A stretch of 37,455 bases of DNA, from contig JAFGJN010000052.1 of the NCBI GenBank assembly GCA_016929055.1, positions 1-37,455 of the forward strand, read 5' to 3'. Positions within the stretch are counted from its first letter, which is position 1; the number at the start of each line of letters is the position of its first letter. The notes under the pieces are model-generated. The model ran no database searches. It was given only the letters and a program-made list of their open reading frames with translations, and had not been told where the DNA came from. Of this stretch, positions 32,010-37,455 are shown piece by piece. Source of the stretch: Candidatus Zhuqueibacterota bacterium (GTDB lineage: Bacteria; Zhuqueibacterota; Zhuqueibacteria; Residuimicrobiales; Oceaniaggregativiventaceae). A program made the position numbers and the translations under genes.

Positions 32010-34748
32010 ATGAAACCGTCATCGATATCGATCCGCGGCGCGCGGACACATAACTTGAAGAATATCGACGTCGATTTGCCCCGAAATCGCCTGGTGGTGA
32101 TTACCGGCGTATCCGGATCGGGCAAATCGAGTCTCGCCTTTGACACGCTCTATGCCGAAGGTCGGCGCCGCTATATCGAGTCGCTCTCCGCCTACGCCCG
32201 CCAGTTTCTCGAACGCGTCGACCGGCCCGACGTGGATGAGATCAAAGGCATCGCGCCGGCTGTGGCCATCGAACAAAAAAATCCCACCCGTTCTTCCCGC
32301 TCCACCGTGGGTACGGCCACGGAAATTCTCGATTACCTTCGCTTGCTCTATGCGCGAATCGGTCGCACCATTTGCCCCTCCTGCGGCGAGCCGGTGGGCA
32401 AAGACTCGGTGCAAAACGTTGTCGAGGATCTGCTGACTCTGCCGGAACAAACTCGAGTGCTGATCACCTTTCCCTTTTGTGAATCGGATGCCACAGCGGC
32501 CGATGTCTTCCTCCGCGAAAAGGGTTTTCATCGTCTGTGGCTCGACGGCAAAACGGTTGCGCTCCAAGAGTACCCCATCCAGCCGGGCGAATGCGTCGAC
32601 GTTTTGATGGACCGGCTCATCATGAAACCGGGTATTCAGACACGGTTGGCCGACTCGATCGAACAGGCGTTTCACCACGGCCATGGCGTGATGCAAACCC
32701 ACGTTCCGGACGGCGAAAGCCGCCGTTATTCGCAGCTTTTCGAGTGTGGCAGCTGCCGGCGCACTTTTATCGAACCTCAACCGCGCCTCTTTTCCTTTAA
32801 CAATCCCTTCGGCGCCTGTCCGGTGTGCAAGGGCTTTGGCGACAGCATTCATATCGATCGCGATCGGGTCATTCCCGACCCGTCCAAAAGCCTGGCCGAG
32901 GATTGCATCGCCCCGCTGAGCACGCCTGCACATGCCGAGCTGCGCGCTCGGCTGTTAAGCTCGGCTGCCCAAAAAGGAATCGACATCCATCTGCCCTATG
33001 CCGACTTGAGTTCGGAACAACAGGAATCGATCTGGAAGGGATTCGGTGATTTCCCCGGATTGGACCGATTTTTCGAATGGCTGGAGAGCAAGAAATACAA
33101 GATCGGCGTGCGCGTTCTGCTCAGCCGCTACCGCGGCTATGTCCGCTGCCGCGCCTGCGGCGGCAGCCGTCTGCGCCCCGAAGCCCTGGGAGTGCAAATC
33201 GGCGGTCTGTCCATCGCCGAGGTCAGCCACATGACCGTACACAGCGCCCGCCGCTTTTTTCAAGAGCTGCAGCTATCTGAATTCGAAAAAACGATCGCCG
33301 ACCGTATCCTTGACGAACTGGGCAATCGGCTCGGCTATCTCGATGAAATCGGCCTCGACTATCTGACCCTTGACCGCCGTACCTCCACCCTTTCCGGCGG
33401 CGAATACCAGCGCATCAACCTCGCCACCGCTCTTGGCGCTCGGCTCATCGGCTCGCTCTATATCCTCGACGAACCGACCATCGGGCTGCATCCGCGCGAC
33501 ACGCAAAACCTGCTGGCCATTCTGCGCCAGTTGCGCGACGTCGGCAACACGGTGGTGGTGGTGGAGCATGACCGGGAGATCATTGAAAACGCCGATCATC
33601 TGATCGACATCGGACCCGGCGCCGGCCGCGACGGCGGGCACGTGGTCTTAAGCGGTACAACCGCCGATATCCTCTCTCACCCCGATTCGCTTACCGGCGC
33701 TCATCTCAGCGGCCGCCGGTCGATCGCTCCACCGCTGAACCGCCGTGCCGTCGATGGCCCGACCGTCACAATACACAAGGCGCGCGAACACAATCTCAAA
33801 GGGATCACCGTCGACATTCCCCTCGGCGCCCTGGTCGCCGTCACCGGCGTCTCGGGATCGGGCAAGAGCACCCTGGTACACAATGTCCTCTATGCCGGAC
33901 TGCGGCGACAAAAAGGAGACACCGGAGCAACCGCCGGCCGATGCAGCGGCATCACCGGCGGCCAAGCAGTCGGCCGCGTCGTGCTGGTCGATCAATCGCC
34001 TATCGGTAAAACGCCCCGCTCCAATCCGGCCACCTATCTCAAAGCCTTCGACCCCATCCGCCGTCTCTTTGCCGAAAGCCGCCCGGCTCGAACCGCCGGA
34101 CTCAAACCCGGCGATTTTTCCTTCAATACACCCGGCGGACGCTGCGAAACCTGTGAAGGCGCCGGTATGATCAAGGTCGAAATGCAGTTTCTCACCGATC
34201 TCTATCTGCTGTGCGAGAATTGCGGCGGCAAGCGCTATCGCAATTCCGTACTTGAGGTGCGAATGCACGGCAAATCCATCGCCGATATCCTCGATCTGAC
34301 CGTTGACGAAGCGCTCGATTTTTTTCGCAAACAGTCGGCTGTTACCCGCAAATTGCAGCCGCTGCATGACGTCGGCCTCGGCTATCTGACTCTCGGACAG
34401 GCCTCCAACACCCTTTCCGGCGGCGAAGCGCAACGGATCAAACTGGCGGCTCATCTGGCGGAAACCGGCGACGAAAAAACACTCTATCTCTTTGACGAAC
34501 CCACCACCGGTCTCCATTTCGAGGACACGGCAGTGCTGCTGCGGGCGTTCAACCGTCTTCTCGACGCCGGTCACTCGCTGTTGGTGATCGAACACAATCT
34601 CGATGTCATCAAAAACGCCGACTGGATCATCGACCTCGGTCCCGGCGGCGGCGATCGGGGCGGCGAGATGGTGGCCTGCGGCACACCCGAAGCGATTGCC
34701 GCCAACCCGAATTCAATCACCGGCCGGTTTCTCGCTGCGATCCTTTAA
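32010..34748 (+). CDS. uvrA: Excinuclease ABC subunit A
   Basis: UvrA is the damage-sensing ATPase of nucleotide excision repair. The 912-residue protein has two ABC modules: Walker A GVSGSGKSSLAFDTLY near residue 34 and GVSGSGKSTLVHNVLY near 617, signatures LSGGEYQRI and LSGGEAQRI, and zinc modules with CGSCRRTF...CPVC near 248-275 and CETCEGAG...CENC. The Walker B strand reads LYILDEPTIGLHPRDT. The sequence LATALGARLIGSLYILDEP resembles UvrA2-like paralogs of the Bacteroidota type more than the main UvrA, so a second uvrA may exist in the genome. The ATG at 32010 fits the family start (SISIRGARTHNLKNIDV). An upstream in-frame extension has no family similarity. Confidence 0.94.
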   Translation: MKPSSISIRGARTHNLKNIDVDLPRNRLVVITGVSGSGKSSLAFDTLYAEGRRRYIESLSAYARQFLERVDRPDVDEIKGIAPAVAIEQKNPTRSSRSTVGTATEILDYLRLLYARIGRTICPSCGEPVGKDSVQNVVEDLLTLPEQTRVLITFPFCESDATAADVFLREKGFHRLWLDGKTVALQEYPIQPGECVDVLMDRLIMKPGIQTRLADSIEQAFHHGHGVMQTHVPDGESRRYSQLFECGSCRRTFIEPQPRLFSFNNPFGACPVCKGFGDSIHIDRDRVIPDPSKSLAEDCIAPLSTPAHAELRARLLSSAAQKGIDIHLPYADLSSEQQESIWKGFGDFPGLDRFFEWLESKKYKIGVRVLLSRYRGYVRCRACGGSRLRPEALGVQIGGLSIAEVSHMTVHSARRFFQELQLSEFEKTIADRILDELGNRLGYLDEIGLDYLTLDRRTSTLSGGEYQRINLATALGARLIGSLYILDEPTIGLHPRDTQNLLAILRQLRDVGNTVVVVEHDREIIENADHLIDIGPGAGRDGGHVVLSGTTADILSHPDSLTGAHLSGRRSIAPPLNRRAVDGPTVTIHKAREHNLKGITVDIPLGALVAVTGVSGSGKSTLVHNVLYAGLRRQKGDTGATAGRCSGITGGQAVGRVVLVDQSPIGKTPRSNPATYLKAFDPIRRLFAESRPARTAGLKPGDFSFNTPGGRCETCEGAGMIKVEMQFLTDLYLLCENCGGKRYRNSVLEVRMHGKSIADILDLTVDEALDFFRKQSAVTRKLQPLHDVGLGYLTLGQASNTLSGGEAQRIKLAAHLAETGDEKTLYLFDEPTTGLHFEDTAVLLRAFNRLLDAGHSLLVIEHNLDVIKNADWIIDLGPGGGDRGGEMVACGTPEAIAANPNSITGRFLAAIL

Positions 34749-34769
34749 AGCGGGGGACGAAAAAAACTT

Positions 34770-34798
34770 TTGCGCTTTGTCGATATTTTGCGTAATTT
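34770..34798 (+). promoter_or_regulatory. Weak promoter candidate for the polyamine genes
   Basis: TTGCGC (34770-34775) and TAATTT (34793-34798) are spaced by 17 bp in the 160-bp gap after uvrA. The -10 match is poor. The gap is AT-richer than its surroundings, which supports a promoter somewhere here. Confidence 0.25.
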
Positions 34799-34908
34799 CA
34801 AGTCCGAAAAACGGCGTTTTCCAAATGCCGATCCGTTCAAACCTCCACATCCGACTCTATGCCGGTCAATCCTTTCACCAACCCCAATTTCAGGAGGGTG
34901 ATGCGAAA

Positions 34909-35469
34909 TTGTATCAGATCATTCCAAAACGCATGTTCTTTACCAAAGGCGTCGGCTATCATCGCGACAAGCTGCAGAGCTTTGAGTTGGCGCTTCGCGA
35001 TGCCGGGGTTGCCGCTTGCAACCTGGTCCAAGTCTCCAGTATCTTTCCGCCCGAATGCAAAATAATTCCCCGTGAAGTGGGCGGCAAAGTACTGCGCCCG
35101 GGACAGATCACGTTTGTGGTGATGGCCAGAGAAGCGACCAACGAACCCAACCGCCTCGTTTCGGCCGCTATCGGCCTGGCTCAGCCCAAGGATAAAAAAC
35201 AATACGGCTATATCAGCGAACACCATGGCTATGGTGAAACGCAAAAAAAAGCCGCCGACTATGCCGAAGATCTCGCCGCCCAGATGCTCGGGTCGACCAT
35301 GGGTCTGGAACTCGATCCGAATCTGGCCTGGGACGAACAGCGCGACGAATACAAAGTGGACAATAAGAACATTTTCGTCAGTCGCAGCATTGCCCAGACC
35401 GCACGCGGACACAAGGATGGCCTCTGGACCACCGTGGTCGCCATGGCGGTTTTTCTGCTGGGCGAGTAA
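34909..35469 (+). CDS. pdaD: Pyruvoyl-dependent arginine decarboxylase
   Basis: This enzyme decarboxylates arginine to agmatine with a pyruvoyl group made by self-cleavage. The 186-residue protein has the cleavage-site motif VQVSSIFPPECKIIP; by family knowledge the chain is cut between S43 and S44. It also has FFTKGVGYHRDKLQSFELAL, VMAREATNEPNRLVSAAIG and YGYISEHHGYG, all typical of bacterial PvlArgDC. I chose a TTG start at 34909 with a near-perfect GGAGGGTGA 7 nt upstream, which gives the usual family length. An in-frame ATG at 34825 would add 28 residues lacking family similarity, and the ATG at 34933 would cut conserved sequence. It begins a three-gene polyamine cluster. Confidence 0.9.
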   Translation: MYQIIPKRMFFTKGVGYHRDKLQSFELALRDAGVAACNLVQVSSIFPPECKIIPREVGGKVLRPGQITFVVMAREATNEPNRLVSAAIGLAQPKDKKQYGYISEHHGYGETQKKAADYAEDLAAQMLGSTMGLELDPNLAWDEQRDEYKVDNKNIFVSRSIAQTARGHKDGLWTTVVAMAVFLLGE

Positions 35470-35511
35470 GCACCGTTGACAAGCCGTTCACGCCCGCCAA
35501 CCGGAGTTTTT

Positions 35512-36588
35512 ATGGCTGTTCATCGTTCGATCTTTGCCGATGCGCCGGACATTGTCCCGCCACGGCTCGATAAAAATCTCTGTCTCTTTGAACTGCTGGA
35601 AGTGATGGGCCAGACGTCGTTCGAGGCGCGCCATGTCGCCGGCGGCGCTCGGCTCTTTCGCCGCATGATCGATGCCGGCGACACCATCTGGCTCGGCATC
35701 GCCGGTGCCGGCATCGCCGGCGGTATGGGCGGATTCGTCATTTCCCTCATCGAAGCCGGATTCATCGATGTGATCTGCTCCACCGGCGCTCAGATCTATC
35801 ACGATCTGCATTTCGCCTTTGGGCTTCCGGTCAAGGCCATTCACCCGCACGGAGACGACGATCTGCTTCGCCGCCACGGCGATACGCGGATCTATGATAT
35901 CGGAATCCGCGAAAAAGAAACCCTCGAAGCCCAGGACAAAATTATTCGCCGGTTCGTCCGCGAACGCTACGACCGGCTGAGAGACAAACCCCTTTCCAGC
36001 TGGGAGTTCAATCTGGAGCTGGGGTTGTGGGCCAACGAAACTGCCGACCACCCGGATCGCAGCTTTGTCATCGCTGCGGCGAAAAACGGTATCCCGCTCT
36101 TTTGGGATTCCCTCGCCAATCATTCCATCGCCATGAACCTGGCGCGCACCGACCTCGAGGGCTTTCCCGTTACTCTGTCCGCGCAACACGATATTCTCGA
36201 CTCGGCGGCTATTGCCTATCACGCCCAGGGATCCGGCTTTATCGAATTGGGCGGCGGCGGTCCAAAGAATTTTATCCAGCAGACCGGCCCGACCATCTCG
36301 CAAATCCTGGGCATCGATTTCGAGGGAGCCGAACGCGGCCTGCAAATCGGAACCGCCGTGGAACGAGACGGCAGCCTTTCCAGCTGCACGTTCAGCGAAT
36401 CGGTGACCTGGGGCAAGTACCAGTCCGCAGACGAACAAAAACTGGTGCAGATCTGGGGCGAATACAGCGTGATTTTCCCCCTGCTCGGTATGGCCGTCAT
36501 GCAAACGTGCACACCGCGCCCATCGAAAACCATTGTGCGAACCTTGCCCGTCTGGCGCAAAAATCTGATCGACAAACAATCCCGATGA
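35512..36588 (+). CDS. Deoxyhypusine synthase-like protein
   Basis: The 358-residue protein belongs to the deoxyhypusine synthase family, NAD-dependent aminobutyl transferases. It contains GIAGAGIAGGMGGFVISL, the ICSTGAQIYHDLHFAFG segment, SFVIAAAKNGIP, GGGGPKNF and the catalytic lysine K302 in SVTWGKY. In archaea and eukaryotes the target is eIF5A, which bacteria lack; bacterial members act on free polyamines, for example as homospermidine synthases. Position between arginine decarboxylase and agmatinase supports a role in polyamine synthesis. I chose the ATG at 35512 with CGGAG 5 nt upstream. An in-frame TTG at 35476 is less likely. The exact product (homospermidine or another amine) is not visible. 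Confidence 0.88.
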   Translation: MAVHRSIFADAPDIVPPRLDKNLCLFELLEVMGQTSFEARHVAGGARLFRRMIDAGDTIWLGIAGAGIAGGMGGFVISLIEAGFIDVICSTGAQIYHDLHFAFGLPVKAIHPHGDDDLLRRHGDTRIYDIGIREKETLEAQDKIIRRFVRERYDRLRDKPLSSWEFNLELGLWANETADHPDRSFVIAAAKNGIPLFWDSLANHSIAMNLARTDLEGFPVTLSAQHDILDSAAIAYHAQGSGFIELGGGGPKNFIQQTGPTISQILGIDFEGAERGLQIGTAVERDGSLSSCTFSESVTWGKYQSADEQKLVQIWGEYSVIFPLLGMAVMQTCTPRPSKTIVRTLPVWRKNLIDKQSR

Positions 36589-37455
36589 ACATACTGTTTT
36601 CTGAAAGCACTGCCATGCAAAGCCATGCTTCGCCGTTTCTCAATCCCGACCCCGAATTTTGCAACTTTGCCGACGCCGCCGTCGTCGTCCTGCCCTTCCC
36701 CTATGAAGGCAACATTTCGTACGGGGGCGGAACCGCCGGGGGACCGGATGCCATTCTTGAGGCTTCGGCTCAGGTCGAGTTTTATGACGCCGAGTTGGGC
36801 GCCGAACCGATGCGGATGGGTATCTTTACCCCAGAGGCGCCGTCCATTCCGCCCGATCCACAGGGAATGATCGATTGTCTTTACACGACCACGCACGATC
36901 TTTTGCAGCACGATAAATTTATCGCCGTCCTCGGCGGCGATCATTCAATCTCGAGCGGTTTTGCCCGCGCTCTGAAGGAAAAATACGGTGTTCTGTCGGT
37001 CGTGCAGTTCGATGCCCATGCCGACCTGCGCCAGACCTATGATGACAATCCCCTCAGCCACGCTTCGGTTCTGGCGCGCATTCGCGATCTGACCCCGCAT
37101 ACGCTGCATCTGGGCATCCGCAGCCTGTGCCGGGAGGAAGCCGAACAGGCAAAAGAAGAACAGATTCCGCTGTTTACCATGCGCGACCTGCGGCGGCGGC
37201 CGGAACACGCCATCGCCGCCCTTCAGACCCTGCCCGACCCCGTCTTTGTCACTTTTGACGTCGATGCGCTGGACACCGGCATCATTCATAACACCGGCAC
37301 ACCCGAACCGGGCGGCCTGACCTGGGACGAAACTCTGGACTGGCTGGAACGGGTCTTTATGAGCAAACGGGTGGTCGGATTCGATGTCGTCGAATTGTCG
37401 CAGCGGCCGGGCGACCTGAACTCGCCCTTTGCCGCCGCCAAACTCGTCTATAAAA
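36585..37455 (+). CDS. speB: Agmatinase-family ureohydrolase, 3' end cut by window edge
   Basis: The frame is open from an ATG at 36585, which overlaps the stop codon of the preceding gene, to the window end (290 codons, no stop). Ureohydrolase metal ligands are present: H120 in GGDHS, D143-A-H145-A-D147 and D225-V-D227. The NTGTPEPGGLTW motif also belongs to agmatinases. The likely reaction is agmatine to putrescine and urea, next after the arginine decarboxylase of this cluster. A later ATG at 36615 is possible as start. Substrate assignment rests on the context, since related enzymes act on arginine, guanidinobutyrate or aminopropylagmatine. Only the C-terminal end is missing. Confidence 0.88.
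   Translation, partial: MNILFSESTAMQSHASPFLNPDPEFCNFADAAVVVLPFPYEGNISYGGGTAGGPDAILEASAQVEFYDAELGAEPMRMGIFTPEAPSIPPDPQGMIDCLYTTTHDLLQHDKFIAVLGGDHSISSGFARALKEKYGVLSVVQFDAHADLRQTYDDNPLSHASVLARIRDLTPHTLHLGIRSLCREEAEQAKEEQIPLFTMRDLRRRPEHAIAALQTLPDPVFVTFDVDALDTGIIHNTGTPEPGGLTWDETLDWLERVFMSKRVVGFDVVELSQRPGDLNSPFAAAKLVYK

Noticed and set aside
35488-36579. Minus-strand frame of 363 codons opposite the deoxyhypusine-synthase-like gene
   Set aside because: Antisense shadow; family motifs, including the catalytic lysine, are on the plus strand.
1-37455. CRISPR arrays, insertion sequences or integration sites
   Set aside because: No regularly spaced repeats, transposase or integrase motifs, or duplicated tRNA ends were seen.

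Overview
The window is an ordinary chromosomal segment of a Gram-negative bacterium with GC a little above 50 percent. I see no mobile element, phage gene or CRISPR array. Gram-negative features are an LpxH-like lipid A enzyme, lipoprotein and outer-membrane-type proteins, and ExbB/ExbD genes. Gene content (L25-Pth-S6-SSB-S18-L9 operon, YbbR-domain protein, pyruvoyl arginine decarboxylase with a deoxyhypusine-synthase-like protein, FHA/AgmX energy transducer) fits a lineage in or near the FCB superphylum, such as Calditrichota, KSB1 or a related candidate phylum. That placement is inference from gene content only. Several genes start with TTG or GTG behind strong Shine-Dalgarno sequences.

Bases 1-7180 (minus strand) hold an elongasome cluster: lpxH-like phosphoesterase, mreC, mreD, mrdA (PBP2), rodA, lgt, then a truncated lipoprotein gene. 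mreB is not in front of mreC. Bases 7313-12673 (plus) hold housekeeping genes: ispE, tRNA-Gln, prs, rplY, pth, rpsF, ssb, rpsR and rplI, closed by a strong intrinsic terminator. Bases 12826-15205 hold a small zinc-ribbon protein, a YbbR-domain membrane protein and tsaD.

Bases 15215-26615 (plus) are the most interesting part. A VWA membrane protein is followed, behind a good sigma70-type promoter, by an outer-membrane-like protein, two TPR-rich exported proteins, a small exported protein, one ExbB/TolQ, two different ExbD/TolR proteins, and a protein with an FHA-like domain, one membrane helix and an AgmX/PglI (TonB-like) C-terminus. This is the part list of a proton-driven trans-envelope machine. 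It resembles the myxobacterial Agl-Glt gliding and Nfs complexes more than a classical TonB or Tol-Pal system. One of the two ExbD proteins has Asn where the proton-carrying Asp is expected.

Bases 26623-31153 (minus, convergent) encode a cytoplasmic trypsin-fold protein, a multi-span GAF histidine kinase and an NtrC-type sigma54 activator as one operon. Bases 31427-37455 (plus) hold a solo ECF S-component-like membrane protein, a UvrA, and a polyamine cluster: pyruvoyl arginine decarboxylase, deoxyhypusine-synthase-like protein and an agmatinase cut by the window end. Together these would take arginine to agmatine, putrescine and a further aminoalkylated product.
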